Shown here piece by piece: positions 21,519 through 34,749 of a stretch of 64,000 nucleotides of DNA. Positions within the stretch are counted from its first letter, which is position 1, and each line of letters opens with the position of its first letter. The stretch comes from Chondrus crispus (Eukaryota > Rhodophyta > Florideophyceae > Gigartinales > Gigartinaceae). A program made the position numbers and the translations under genes. Where the stretch lies: assembly GCF_000350225.1 (NCBI RefSeq), contig NW_005178862.1, forward strand, positions 124,001 through 188,000, read 5' to 3'. The notes beneath the pieces are model-generated. The model made no database searches. It was not told where the DNA came from and saw only the letters and a program-made list of their open reading frames with translations.

Positions 21519-22186
21519 GTGCAGCAACATGCCTCCCTCAATAGCGAGGCACACGCAGGTTATCTCACGTGTACACGTGTATTTCTCCCTCAGGCACGGC
21601 CTGGTGTAAGCTATGTCGAAGTACTGACAGCTCATCACCCACGTGTAAACGTGTATTATCACCACGTGTATTCGTGTATGATCACCACGTGTATTCGTGT
21701 ATGAAAAGCCGGTACCAGGTGTATTGCGTACAGTACAGCCTATAAGCTGGTACGCCGGTATTATTACCGTATTTGAAGCTATTATTATTACGGCGTCGAC
21801 GACCATATAGTCGACGCTCCACCCTAAGTAAAGAGGCACGAAGCCTTGGGTTCTTTCTCATGTTTCTGGATTCTCGGTAGTAGCCTCGCGCCGGTCCTCG
21901 CACTTCTTGTGCGACACCACGCGAGCCCATCTATTCCCTTGAATCCCCACTCCTTTCTACCGCGCGCTGCTACCGAGGATACTACCGCCCCCTACGTGCG
22001 TCCGTTGCCACTCCGCTCCCCTTACTACGCTCGCTCGCTCTGTGTTTGTCTGTTCCTACCTTTGTCTACCTACCGCGCACGCGCGCCCGGACCCCGGTGC
22101 CGGTTATCACCGGGTGGTCTCCCGTTTCCCACTCCCCCGCGTCCCGAACACGCGTGCTCTGCCTGAGGCTGCCACACGTGGTCTCA
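21519..22186. repeat. Insertion of about 670 bp, possible solo LTR
   Basis: This stretch interrupts the pogo-like transposase. The 5 bp GTGCA occurs at both borders (twice in tandem on the left, 21514-21523; right 22187-22191), so it may be the target duplication. Its length is close to the 663 bp LTR of the neighbouring gypsy element and it shares CACGTGTA-type runs with that LTR. It does not align well enough to call it the same family, and the ends do not show clean TG...CA borders on both sides. It contains a short tandem repeat (CACGTGTATTCGTGTATGAT, near 21660-21700). Solo LTR is a guess; another short element is possible. Confidence 0.35.
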
Positions 22187-22445
22187 GTGCACGACATGTT
22201 GCAAAAGTCAAAACAGTCAAATAAATCATGGTGATTGACGAGAAAGATAGTTTTCATGTTGGCTGCGATGTAGTGTTTGAACGCACCGAACACAGTAAGA
22301 TCCAGAGGTTGCGTTTTACCGCTGGTATGCACAGGTAGGCAATATGCAATCACGTTTCACTCTCGCAGAATTCTCAACACCTTATGACTGATGTGGCTCC
22401 TGTAACCATGGTACAGTAGCAATAGTTTGCGTCCGTGCTTGGTAA
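22187..22445 (-). pseudogene. pogo-like transposase, middle part
   Basis: This leftward fragment carries LLLLYHGYRSHISHKV then CLPVHTSGKTQPLDLTVFG, matching the DDE_1 blocks usually written LLxDGHxSH and LPPHTSHxxQPLDxxVF. The expected catalytic Asp of the first block reads His here (YHG instead of YDG), and an in-frame TGA separates the two blocks near 22357. The fragment is bounded on the right by the gypsy target duplication GGTGG (22446-22450). Confidence 0.75.
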
Positions 22446-22450
22446 GGTGG

Positions 22451-23113
22451 TGTAGTATAACACCCCCCAACGGAGAGGGGTGTATACTTAGCTCGACGTA
22501 GACCCCGTACGAGGGGTGAGAAGACAGGGAGAACACACAGCTAACGGGACAGGGAAGCGGGCCCTGGTAGCGTGGTAAAGCGGGGCGGTCGGGGACGAGC
22601 GTACGCGCGGGCCGATCTACGCCTCGACGCCCCGGAGCAGCGCTGGGTAACGTACCAGCGCTGACGGGCGGAGGCGGATCGAGGCTCGCTCGCATACGCG
22701 GCTGTCCCCTACCCGCTTTGTCCCGGTTAACGCGCGCGAAGGCGGATCGCGCTCGTTAGTTAAGCTGGAAGACGGACCTAGTCGGTAGGCCGTGGACAAG
22801 TCCGTGCTTGTCCCCCTTCGCCGCCGCCGGTCTCGCTCGTATTTAATGTATCCAATGTTTCTATCATAATACTACAGTACCGGTATGCTGTAGTAACGTA
22901 CTGTAGCGCGGGTCGTCACGCGCTGTAATGCTGTCAGCCGTCGGGGCTGACAGCACACGTGTGAGACGCGTACTGTGCGTGCGGTGGTACGCCCCTCCTA
23001 CACGTGTACGCGTGTGGTCGCGTGTCCCCCGTACAGGTGGGGATACACGTGTGCGCGTGTGTGGTTCGTATGGATCTGATCTAAATCTAATCGCGAACCG
23101 CCGTTGTGCCACA
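22451..23113 (-). repeat. 3' LTR of gypsy element 1 (left copy)
   Basis: 663 bp with TG...CA ends, about nine substitutions from the copy at 34750. It contains several CACGTGTA-like runs, a CTGTCAGCC/GGCTGACAG hairpin and two TACTGTA/TACAGTA heptamers. Confidence 0.95.
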
Positions 23114-26100
23114 CGGCCCCCTCCTCAAGAGTGAACGTCCGCGTTCACCCTTGAGGAGTGAGAGAGCCATGTCCGACCCGGTCGCTTCCCGAGCCTTGGC
23201 CCTGTTCCCCTTGCGATTCGGCGTCGTACCGTCGATCTCTTCGCAGTCCCGTTTTGCTCGCGCGTCTTTCCGAGGCCGACTCCGGTGCGGCTTCATTCTT
23301 GATCCATCGTCCTCCTCCCTTCGGAGGCGTCCCGTCCCGTAAGCGGCGTTGCGTTATCTCTACATCCCTGCTGCGTTCCTACCCACTCTTCGCGGACGAT
23401 TCCCCCAGTGTGGGTACTGTACGCGTGAGGCTAATCGTCCCTCTTACGCGTGTGTTATTATGGCCACGACTCCGTCGTCTCACTCTCCCCCTCATCCTCG
23501 TGTGCAAACGCCGTCCAGAATCGCTTGCGGTTCTGCGCCTTTAGCACCCGTTTCTTCCGCGAGCGCCTCGATGGTCTTCACCCCTCATATGCGACATCCT
23601 TCATTTGCAGCAATTTAAAACCTCTCGTTCAGTCCAGACCTCGCCGAGAAGACCGTATCGTCCGCGTGCTCCTTTGCGATACTCCCTGAACAGCGATAGT
23701 TTCCAATCTGATGACTTCGAGATCCATTTTGTGCGGCGGCCAGTCGTCGCTTTCAATTGCATCTGTCCTTCCGGGGACAGGCGTAGAAATTAGAACACCC
23801 CTAGATTTCTCCTTGAGAGAAGAGCCAACTTGGGATCTCCAGATCTGAGCGCTTTCTGCGAGGTCTTCCAATTTGGCTTGCTCACGATTCTCCTTTTCGG
23901 CCACCCGACGTGCTTCCTTCTCACGCCTCTCCTCAAGAGCTTAGACCCCTGAAGAACGTTTCTGCACGGAAAACGGCGCCTCGTTACGTATCTTTTCCAC
24001 TTGTTGCTGAGCGCTTATCCGTTTGGAGGCATCACATGAATGGGAGACTCCATGGACGCAGTTCAAGCTCACCCACACCTTCATTTGGATCGTACCACCT
24101 TCCGTCATACCCCGGCCTCCCGCGAGCTGCACCTCACTCCACGCGTCGTGCCATATCGCGGGTACTTTTTGAACTTGGAGAGGATGTCCTCTGCAAGCGG
24201 CGGGAGGGCGCATTTCGACGTTGCTTTTGCGTCGCCTCTTTGTTGGTGATTTTCCTACCAGCGGGCTTGACACCCGCTGGTTCTTGGCCGGTCGGTTTGG
24301 TGATAACGTCGAGGGGCCTGGGTACGGATGGAATCCCCTCGTCTGTCGTGGGTAAGGTAGGGACGGAGTCCGCCGTCAGTCCGCCCATCCCTTTCGCGTG
24401 ACGTCCCCTTTCAGTTTCGAAGCGACGCGACGGGAGGACCTACGGATGCGTTGGGTCGCTGGCTTCCCCCGATAATCCTTTCGGTCGTCTTCACTGACGC
24501 CTCACGCGCTATACCATGGTCATGGTCGGTGAGCCCGAGTGGGCGTGTGCACTCTGCCAACCCCGGCTAGGACGAGTAAATTTTCCCTTCTCGTCTCCAA
24601 TGCTTTCTGTACTCGCGACTCATCGTTCCTCTGAGCCACGTCTTTGCGCATTGCTCACCGATTTGCAAGCCTTACCGCAATATACACCCTGATTTGCACG
24701 TCTCCCGACACACCTTCTTCTTTGGCACCCCTCAGTGAAGCTCTAACCAACCCTATTGTGCGTTCGCATCGCTAGTGTGTGTCATGAGAAGGGGTTACAA
24801 CCCTCGCAAATATCAGGTCCCCCCTCTTTTTTTTTCTCTGCAAGGGTGTCGCCTGTTCGGCCAAAACACACGGTTTGGAAGCATACGAAGAGTGTGTGAA
24901 TGTCGGTAAGGAAGGGGCTTGGGAAACCGGACAAAGCAAATGGGCCCTCCGACTGCCGGGCGAGGTTTGTTGCTGTTTTCTATCCTGTCGCTCATTACGA
25001 GGGCCGTCCCTCTCCGGATATCCCGTGCAGCCTGGTCCTTGTGTGTCGCGTGACTACGCCTTGTCTGTCAATACATTTCGAATTCCTCACCCCTGTACGA
25101 CCGTAACCCCGTCTTGGCGGGTGCCGTCAGGGCCCTTCTATTTTCTCGTTTCGCATACTCGTTTCTTCAGTACCCATTTCAGCAAAGCAGCACGTACTGC
25201 TTCTCCTCCTCTCGTTTGCTTCGTCGAGTATCAAGGGGTGGTCTGTATACGGAATTCGCTTATCAATATGTCTCGACATCGCATGCGAGAGGTCAATTTT
25301 CCGGACCCTCTAAGGGCTTCGGTGCCTTTCCATTTCGTCCTTCGCAAAGCGGTATTTTTTCGGATGCTCTTCGTCACGACAACGTACAATCAGAGGGTGT
25401 AGGCTCGCACGTCCCTTTGGCCAGAAAGACTTAGGGGCGTCCCTTCTTCGCGTCCGCGACGCGGCGGCACACGCAGAGGGCCTGGCGATTAACGAAGGTG
25501 GCACGTGGCGGACGCAGCGGGCGTACAGGAAGACGCGCGCGCGGAAAACAAAACGTCAGATGCAAAACCCTTAGAACGGAATCGCGGAGTGGTGTTCGAG
25601 TCGCGTTAGGACCACGTCACTGCATGCCTGCCCCGCGTTGACGTCTGCGAAACAGACTTTATGGTACATTCCTCTGGTAGCGGGGGTGCGCGACAAAGAG
25701 GTGAGAGCCATGTCGATGGGTTGCTTGCGCATTCCTGACGCGTACGAAGGAGCGGGAGGATTCGCGGAGTCTTCTTTGTAATTGGCGTCTTGCAGCGCCC
25801 TCGAAAGGCCCTGGCGCGTTGGAGCGGAAGGAGGCCCGTGCCTCCGTCTGACTGGTCCGTCGGTGACCGCGCGCGACAGTCTCGGGCTTCTCCGCGGCGC
25901 TTCGGGCTTGGAACCAGCCGCGTTTCGTCGCCCCTCGCGGGCGACCTTCACAGTACGTATTGCGTGGCGTCGCCCTTCTCCCATCGGGGAGGCACGTGAG
26001 TGTCGCTGCGGAGTACGCGCGCCTGTTACTCGTCGCGGGTGCGGCCTACCGAGGCGCGTGCGGAGGAAGTGGTATGCGGGCGTGTAGTCGGGCTGTACGA

Positions 26101-27377
26101 CCAGGATGTGATTGCCACGACGGTGGATTCGCTGGTGACCTCTTGACGCGTACGAGGGGGCGCGGGGGTCTTGCCGGTGGCGTTGGGTCGTCCTTCGAGG
26201 ACGACCTAACCTTACGCATTTTTACGCGAACCTCATTCGCCTCCCCCCACCGAGGAGGCGCGCAGTGGTGCTCAGGCGGTACGCTTTTGAGTGCGCGTCA
26301 TTATTTTGCACGACTAGGAGAGGACAGCCCGACGTTGGCCTGCTTATGTCCTCTCGACGCGTGCACGGGTCGGTAGCGCGGAGTTGCGGAATATTCGTCG
26401 TAGATCGCCTCGGGCGACCCGAGCGCGACCGCGCCGGCGTGTTAGCACGGTAGAGCGGTCGGGGACTCCGCTCCTATCCCCTTTCGGTGCGGTGTGGTTC
26501 TTACCCCACTGAAGGGCAGCGCGCTCCGCGCGCTGCTTGCCGCGGCTCGGTTGCGTGTCGCCCCTGACTTCACTTGTTCTGTCTGTCGGTCGCATGCGCA
26601 CGTGCGCACGTGCACCTTGCCCTACTGTACAACTCTCTTTTTTGATTATTTCCGGAGGAGGCGGCGGTTTGCTGCCTGGCCCTCGGCGGCGGTGGCTTGG
26701 CATACAGTGTCATTCGGACTGTATTTTCGACATATTTTTGGTACGTTCCCCCCAATTATTTTGGGTACGTGGTAACGGATTGACTGCAGGGGTAGGGCGG
26801 CGCCCGCCCGCTTTCGCTTATCTATGCCCGCCTCTTTCCGTCGGTACCCTGTCGGTCGTGCGCAGTCGCGGGATCGTGAGTCTCCCTACGCGTGGTGCTC
26901 GTCGCGACCGTTCACGTTACTCCTTTGCTAGGTGGGCTACGTCTCCCTCCTGCTTCTCGTTGGCAGCTACGCGACACGCTTCGTTACCAGCGGTTCGAGC
27001 CGCTTGGTATTTGTGTGTCGCGCAGTGAGATTGGACTGTCCATACGTATTGGCGTCGCTCTTGTTTTCCGATTGGAGCACTCGATCGGCGAGTGTTATTG
27101 TGACGCTCTCCCGTTTTTTGGGAGATCGTATCCTCCCCTCCTGAACTTGATGTTCCAGGGCTTGCCATTTCCGTTGTACAGTCCGTACTGTCTTCGCTTT
27201 TCGCGCTTTGTCGACGACGTCGGTCGTGTTCGATGAGCTTGACGGTCAATACGTTTTGGCGTCTCGCGCTTTCGTTTCCCACCCTCGGTCGGTTGCATTT
27301 GTCCGTCCGCCCGCGTCATCTGTTCCTAACCGCGACGTGTTAATTACGCAGAGACGAAGCGGTTGGGGGCCCCCTCC
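23114..27377 (-). other. Spacer of 4.3 kb between pol and the 3' LTR of gypsy element 1
   Basis: This interval has no reverse-transcriptase-type coding sequence. It is bounded by two copies of one stem-loop with a polypurine-type tract: 23114-23157, against the LTR, and 27370-27411, overlapping the end of pol. In the element's sense direction, about 24388-23629 reads as a broken, Lys/Glu-rich, coiled-coil-like protein (one part reads EKENREQAKLEDLAESAQ). The many plus-strand open frames look like by-products of high GC. It may be an accessory region normal for this lineage, or foreign DNA inserted between duplicated tracts. Confidence 0.5.
23121..23157. repeat. Stem-loop next to the 3' LTR, copy A
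   Basis: Arms CTCCTCAAG-A-GTGAAC and GTTCAC-C-CTTGAGGAG pair over about 16 bp with one mismatch. A near copy lies at 27374-27411. Confidence 0.8.
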
Positions 27378-27411
27378 TCAAGAGTGAACGACCGCGTTCA
27401 CTTCGGAGGAG
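27374..27411. repeat. Stem-loop at the end of pol, copy B
   Basis: The first half is nearly the same as copy A (CTCCTCAAGAGTGAACG). The second arm has changed but still pairs (CTCCTC with GAGGAG, AGTGAAC with GTTCACT). It overlaps the end of the pol frame at 27378. Confidence 0.75.
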
Positions 27412-30400
27412 AGGTCTCTTCCTGTACGCGTTCTCAGTCGCTGCGCGTATCGCGACACTAGCTCCTCGGGGACATGTGTTCGTGCAGTCCAAGTGGGTTG
27501 ATCGTAGTCAGCCCACTTGATGAGGAACTCCGCAGGTCCGTCCTCTACCACGCGATGCTTGAGCAGACGCTCGACAGCGTACTGCGTGCCCTCGGTGACC
27601 TTGTCGGCAAGGTCACCTGGGGTTGTTGCACTTGCTCGTGGCGCGTCCGTCGGAGGGGGCGCGTACACGCAGCGGTCTGCCGAGACGCGCTCCGTCACCC
27701 CATCACGGTCGATCGTGATGGTTCGTTTGTCATTGGCCATTACGCGGTATGGTCCAACGGCAGGTGACGCGAGCTTGTTCGACGTCTTCACCCCATCGGT
27801 GGGGTTGAGGTACACATAGTCCCCGGGATTGAGTTGCGTGTTAATTCTTCGTACGCGTTTATCGAAGTCGCGTTTGTAGCGGGCTTGCGTACCATGCAAG
27901 CTTTCGTAAGCTTTTTGGATGGTCTCGTCCAAGGTCTTGAGAAACTCTGCGCGTTGAGTTCCCCTGTCCGGAGGGGGCGCGTCCCCGTCGGCTCTTCGAA
28001 GAGAGAACTCTGGCGGGGGTCTGCTGAGCACGAGCTCAAAGGGTGTCGTACGCGTGGTTCGGTGTACGTGGGAATGGTACGCGTACGTAAGCGGTCGCAC
28101 GTACACGTCCCAATTATCCTGATGCTCGTTGACGTAGTTCCGAAGCATCGACGCGATAGTCCGGTTGTAACGTTCAACCTGTCCATTCGTCTGGGGATGA
28201 TACGCGGACGTATATAAGTTAGTTATCCCCAGTAAGCGACACACGCTGTGAAAGAACATCGCGTTAAATTGAGGACCGTTGTCCGACAACAGCGAGCGCG
28301 GAACGCCGTATTTGAAGACCCACGCGTCACAGAATGCTGTCGCGACAGTGTACGCGGTCACTCTTCGAAGCGCGACAACTTGGGTTAACTTAGTGAAGCG
28401 GTCTGTGATAACGAGGAGGAAACGTTTTCCTGCCTTCGTATTCGGGAACGGACCCAAGATGTCAATCGCAAGGCTCTCGAGTGGCCGCTTGGCGGGGAAC
28501 AAACTGAAACGGTTGAGGTGTTTCCGCAACTTGACCCGGTTCATCGCGCAGGTCCGACAGCCTCGCACCGTGGCAGCGACATCTGCAGCGAGATGGGGCC
28601 AGTAGTACTCGCGTCGAAGGGCGAAGTACATACGATTCTGGCCCGGGTGTCCCGCGATGGCCGGGTTGTGGCACAGGCGGAGGAGCCTAGCACGGAGCGT
28701 CCGAGGTACCACCACCTGGACGATATCAGGATCAAATGGGTGTCTCCGTTTGAGCACCCCTTGGTGGTCCTCGAAGAACGCGGAGTTCCGGGACTCTGAC
28801 TGTCGTGCCAAGACGGTTTGGCAGAAGTCATCCACGCGTTGCTCCTCGGCTATCTCCTCTATCGTAAGAGGCGCCGGGAGGTCGTCCTGCGGTGGCGCGA
28901 CCGGAGAGTCGGGCGCGCTGGCTTCGGGGTCTTTGGCGCGCTCGATGTCGGCGGCGTCGAACTCGTCGTTCTCCTCCCAAAACGAAGTGGGTCCTTAGAG
29001 AGCGGGGGATTCGTCGTCGCCTCGCGGTTCGTCACGCGTTCGTACGCGCGACCTCGTCCTTGACCCGGCTTGGTTCCGTGCCGTCACGAAGACATGGACG
29101 GCCTGATGGTCGCAGCTCGCGGTACAAACGTGGTCCGCCAGCTCGTTCGATACGTCTCGAACGACCGTACCCCCGTCGAAGGTGGGAATGTCGTCATCCA
29201 CCTCGACGGTGGGGCGAGGGTCATCGGCGACACGAGGCGACACGAGGCGTGACAGGGCATCGGGAACCTGATGCACGCGCCCGGGGCGGTACTGAATGGT
29301 GAAGTCGTATTCCGCCAGACGTAGCCGCCACCGGGTGAGTCTTCCGGAACTCTCGGTGAGTGACATGAGCCATCGGAGGGCGTCATGGTCCGTCCGTACG
29401 GTGAACTTCGTGCCTTCTACGTACGGCCGTAGTGTGCGGACGGCCCATACTACGGCGAAGCACTCGCGTTCGGTAGCGCTGTAGTTGCGCTCGCTGTCGT
29501 TCAGCGAGTAGGACTAATAGCCTACGGGGCGCCAATCGTTTGGCTGGTCGTGCTCCTGCAGCAGCGTGCAGCCAAGCTGGTAGGCACTCGCGTACGTGTC
29601 GATCATGTACGGACGGCCGTACCGCGGTAGTGCGAGGATCGGCGGAGCGATCATACACCTCTTGAGGTTCTCGAACGCGTTCAGTTGGGCCTCCGTGGGG
29701 TTGTAGAAGTCAAGAGCCGCATCCTTGCGCGTCATGTCGGTCAGAGGACGCGCTATCTTCGCGAACCCCTTCACGAATTGGCGGTATAAGTTGCACGCCT
29801 CGAGTAACGAGCGCACTTGCGAAAGTGTCCTCGGGAACGTGAACGTCTTGAAGGCATCGGCCGCCGTGTCCGCCACGCTTAACTTACCTGGGGAAATGAC
29901 GTGCCCCAGGTAGTGTACCTTCGGCTTAAAGAAGCTACACTTCTTGAGCTTGAGGGAGATTCCGGTACTCCCGAGCAAGCTCAAGACAGTGTTGAGATGC
30001 TTCGCATGTTCCGCGTGCGTACGCGAGAACACTATAACGTCATCGAGATAGACGAGGCATATTTGCCAGCGAACGCGTGAGAGAATAATATCCAGGGCGC
30101 GTTGGAAGGTGGCCGGTGCCCCTTTTAGTCCGTACGGCATTTGCAGGTGGCGAAACGTGCCCATGTGCGTCGTAAAGGTTGTTTTATCCCGGTCCTCCGG
30201 AGCGACCGGGATCTGCCAATAGCCGGAGTTGCAGTCCAACGTCGTAAAGACGGCTGCATCTCCTAACGAGTCAATGCAGTCGTCCATACGCGGCAGCGGA
30301 TACGAATCCGCTGCAGTCTTCGCGTTGAGACGCCGATAGTCTACGCAGAACCGAAGAGAGCCGTCTTTCTTCGGTACGAGCACCACCGGGGACGCCCACT

Positions 30401-32015
30401 CGGTGCTCGCGGGTTCGATAACCCCTGCGTTCAACATCTTGGTGACCTCCTTCGCAACCATTTCGCGCATCGCGGGCCCCTTACGGTAGGGCATCGAGCG
30501 TACCGGCTTTGTACCCGGTTCGAGGGTAATGCGGTGCTCCGTCGCTCGGATAGTTCCGAGCGCGCCGCTCCACAGACACGAGTGCTTACGGAGCATCTCG
30601 AGTACGTGGCCACGGAGCTGGTCATCCTCGATGTATGACAAGTCAACCTCTTTTTCCCAATCCATCGGTGGATTTTCGGGATCCTTATTCTGTGGGGGTA
30701 CAGTACCCCCCGCCGCCGGGTGGTATAAAGGTGACCGTTCGTCCGTGTCAACCTCTCCGTCACCCGCGGTGGTATGGTCGTCGGAGTTGGATCGGCCAAC
30801 TCCTACCTCTCCGACTTGATCGGTCAAGTCAGTCAGGTGTAGCGTGTGCGCGATCCCCTCGGCGACCCTCCGTTCGGGCGTGAGGATCGCAAGGGGGTTG
30901 CACTTTGCGTATCCCACGACGGTGTGCTTCGGGAGCAGACTCTCCCGTCGCGAGAAGTTCGCGACGATGACGTCGAAGGTCTGATTCGGCAGAACCTCTG
31001 CGACGCCATTCGTCAACCTCACTCCATGTCGGTGTTGGAGTGAGGGCTTGGGCTTCAGGAACACGAGGCCCCTCCCCGCGGTTGTCGCACGCACTCGGGC
31101 TTGTGACATCGCGGGGATGGTAACCCAGCGGGCGATTCGGATCGCCTGCGGGGCCTCCTCGCGTACATCCGGTCGGCTCGTCTGGCGTCCGCGTCGCCTG
31201 GTAGGGGAAGTCGGCTCCCCCTTCCCGTCGACAATGGCTACGGAGCCACCGTGGCGAAGTTCGAGCTTCTGGCCATCGATGTCTATGCTGCGTACGTGGG
31301 CATCGATGAACGCGGTCCCAAGTAGAACGGGAACAGCGAGCTGTTCGGCCACTACGAAAGGTACGCGGAACGTCGTGTTCCGCAACCTGACCGCGAGATG
31401 GACGACGGCCGTAAGTCGGAGCGGGTTACTGTTCGCGCCAGCCAGTCGGGGTAATGGTGCGTCCCGTATCACGTAACGGGTCCAGTCGGGAGGAAGGTCG
31501 GCCTTCCTCACCAAGTTGTACCCCGAACACGTATCGACGGCGATCGTGTGGGGCTTGAACGCGTTGCCTCCGGTGGCCACGGAACCCAAGACGTGGTATA
31601 TTTTTGACGTCATGAGGCACACGAGGCCATCGACTATCCTAGGCGCGACCTTATCGGTGAGGTCATTCCGTCGGGGCTTTCGCTTTCGGTGTTGACCCCT
31701 CTTGCGCTTCCCTCTACGCGTTTCCTGGGACGTCCGCGGCTCGGTGCCGCCCCCTCGAGTGCTCGGGTCCATACGCGGAGTACCGTTCGTCGGTGGGCCT
31801 TGGCTCACGGAAGCTAGGAGATCGACGGGCTCCTTTCGGTCTTCATTACTTCCCTCGTGTTCGCTCATCATCACCGGGGTTGACGGTGTCCCGGCGGTGC
31901 TCTCCTCCAGCGTCGGGCTTACGGAGGCCTCGACGCTCCCGTTCTCCTGCATTGGCGCCGCAGGAGTTCCGGTGCTCGCTCCCGGAAACGGGGGATGTAT
32001 TATCGGACAATACAC
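27378..32015 (-). pseudogene. gypsy element 1 pol region with chromodomain
   Basis: Read leftwards: an aspartic-protease-like segment (AVDTCSGYNL), reverse transcriptase with LVYLDDVIVFS, RNase H (YTD/RTDH-type block followed by RLTRWRLRLAEYDF), and integrase with an HH-CC finger and DDE core (IDILGPFPNTKAG, SDNGPQFNAMFF). A chromodomain close to the C-terminus has FLIKWADYDQPTW. Reverse transcriptase before integrase identifies Ty3/gypsy, and the chromodomain places it with chromoviruses, which use that domain to target integration. The region is not one open frame: it looks broken in about two or three places. Confidence 0.85.
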
Positions 32016-32340
32016 CCCGTGTCCTTGGCGAGCACGCGGGGTCCGGTCTAGTTCGTAGGGATAAGACGGCTCACGCGACCGCGTGTACGTAACTGTCTTT
32101 ACCCTTTTTTCGAACTACCGGTGCTATCTGAGCTACCTTCCTGGCCATCGGTGGCCAGGTCTTCTTCGGGTCCTTGGCCGCGTGGGTCGGGACGATTCGC
32201 CCACTGCGGCCGCGCGACGTCAGCGAAGTATTCGGGTACTTCCTGACCTTGGCCTGCGACGTCCGGTCGTCGCAGGATATGGGGGACGAGGCGAGTCGGG
32301 TCTCCTTCGCGCCCCTCCGTGGGTAGAGGATACGGGTCCT

Positions 32341-34749
32341 CTACCCAATCTTGCAGGTACGTGATCGCGTTTTGTACCTGTTGGGGTAACCGAGAACGGT
32401 CTCGGTCCCCTCTCCCTCCTTGACGGGGATAACTTGTGTCCGACGGGCGGTAATCCGGTCGATCACGACGATCGAGTTCGTTACGACGATACCCGCCTCC
32501 GCGTGGGGCGAAGCGTGTACCCCCACCCGAACGATTCGGGAAACCTTAACGCGGGGGGCGGCCCTTGCCGACCGACTGCCGGAAGAGATTACGCGCTCCG
32601 GGGCGCGTCTCCATCTGGTAGCGGTAGTTCCTGTACGCCGTGAACATCCGTTGTTCCGGCGACAGGAACGGGCACGCGTACATGGCGTGTCCGTACGTAC
32701 GGCATAGCCAGCACACGTACGCGCTGCCATCCGTTGAGGCGAAGGTCGCTGCGTGACGCGCCTCCTCATCGGTGAGGAGGGGTACGCGAGGGGCTTCGGC
32801 TCCTGCATCTCGACTCGAGATGTCGAGCTCTGCGACCCGGGGATCCCGTACCCCTTGCCACTCTTGGAGTGGCCGCGAAGGCAGTCGCGTAACTCGATGT
32901 CGTTCCGGTCGACATCGGTGAGGGGGGTCGTCCCCCAACGGGTCCTACTCCTTGCGTAATGAGGACAGGGTCGGCCTGCCACTCCTCCTCCCCGATGTGG
33001 AGGGTCGAGGAGGGCGAACTTGTTGCGGCGGACTTCGTAGTCCTGCCAGCCCTCCCTGCCGGTTTCGTATCCGGCAGGGGTAAACCGCGCCGAGCGCGGT
33101 ACGTCGTGCCTTCCGCCGTGGCGATACGGCGGATGGTTGGAAGATCGGTCTTCTGGCGGCTCGGCAGCCGCTGTACGGTTTCGGCAACTGCGGCACGGGT
33201 CGCCGGTGCCAGTCCCCGCACGAAGTAGTGCGCGACGGACTGTTCGGAGAACACCGCCGTGCACCGGAACGCAGCAGTTTCGAGCCGGTCTGCGAACGTG
33301 CTCTCCGTTTCATGAGATTGCTGTCGCGCCGTCGCGACAGCGTCGTACGCTTCACCTAACACGTCGTCGGTTAGGTAGCGTTTCAGGAACTGGTTCACGA
33401 GCCCCGGCCAGCTCACGTCGTCTTGTAGCTGGCCGGCGCGGAGGCCACGCATTGTATAACTCGTATACAGGCGCTCCGCGTCGCGCTCTAGGAAGTGCGC
33501 GAGGACTCGTAACGCAACACCTTCGGTAAGGTGTTGCAAGTTGAAGGTTATTCGGATATCCTTCAAGAACGGTAGGAGCTGGATCGGGTCCGTACCGTCA
33601 AAGCTCCTCATCGTAGTTCGGATCCCACGGCAGCGTTGAACGTACTTCGCGATCCGTCCCGCGTCACCCGAGGTAACGAGCCTCGAGGTGTTATCCAGCC
33701 GGTACATACGATAGTCAGCGACGGCACTGAACTCTTGGATCATCGTATGTACCGGCTCGAGTCCGGGTTCGGCGGGACCCAGCGTGTCGAAGGGGGTGAC
33801 GGGTAGCGTACGGACGTCTACCGGACCTGGATGCTCGGCGTAGTTCGCCGGCGGGTAGCCGCCCCAGCGGGGATCGACACAGTACGTCGGTACTCCGGAT
33901 CAGCGGGCAGCTCCTTCACGGTCAGGGTCGTCGCGATACGATACGCGTTCCATCTGCCGCCTACTTCCGGGGATAGGCGGCAATGCTTGGGTCTCAGACG
34001 CGTAATTCGCGCCCGTCGGAAGGCAGTTGCCTTCCGCGGTTCGGCTGGTGTCGGCACCAGCCGGTCCCCAACGGTCCGGAGCGACGGCGCTCGGAGGTAC
34101 GGTACCACCGGGCCCTCTCGTGGGGGCACCAGGCAGCCTTGCAGCCCTGGTCAGTTCCATGTCACGAGCACGCCGACGCGTGGCGTTGAGCTCGGCGGAG
34201 AGGTGCGCGAACGCACCCAACTGTTCCGCGGACGGGGAGGATCGGTCCTCAGGTCGTCTCGTAGGGGTCGGCCCCTCGAGACGACCTTGCCCGGATGGTC
34301 CGGGCGATACGAGACGCGAGTCTTCGACGAGCACTATCCGCGAGTGTAACTCGTCGATAAGTGCTCGGAGATTCTCTAAGGACTGCGTCACTCTATCGAA
34401 CCTCCCTTCACGCAGGGAGCGGAGTTCGGCCATACATCGAGTGTATACATGGTCCGATACATCGATCCGAAGGGAAGTACGGACTTCCTCGATGTATTCG
34501 GCTATGCGTTCGAACATCGCCGCCGCTCTTTCCTCGGAGAATCCGAGCGACGGTTCGCGGTCACGAGGACCTGCGTCGCCGTCGCCCGACGGGGCGGATG
34601 GGGATCGCACAGCGTCCGGACTCGGATCCGCCGCTTCGGAGCAGATCGAGGGCTCGTACTCCTGGCTCATCTCAACGCGTTCGGACGCGGAGGGCCTAAG
34701 AGGTCTTCTCGGAGAACGTACTCCGGGGTCTTCTAGGTCGGGAGACCAC
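32341..34749 (-). pseudogene. gypsy element 1 gag region
   Basis: Leftward coding between the 5' LTR and pol. A Ser/Pro/Glu-rich N-terminal part with helical runs (MFERIAEYIEEVRTSL) is followed by a capsid-like helical segment (LNLQHLTEGVALRVLAHFLE). A Cys/His knuckle then appears near 32700 (CWLCRTYGHAMYACPF). The arrangement is normal for gypsy Gag. The frame is interrupted in a few places, so this copy is probably not able to make full Gag. Confidence 0.7.

Noticed and set aside
23150-27030. Many plus-strand open frames of 60-175 codons in the spacer of gypsy element 1
   Set aside because: High GC and no motif; overlapping frames exist on all strands, none with codon bias or a recognisable domain.
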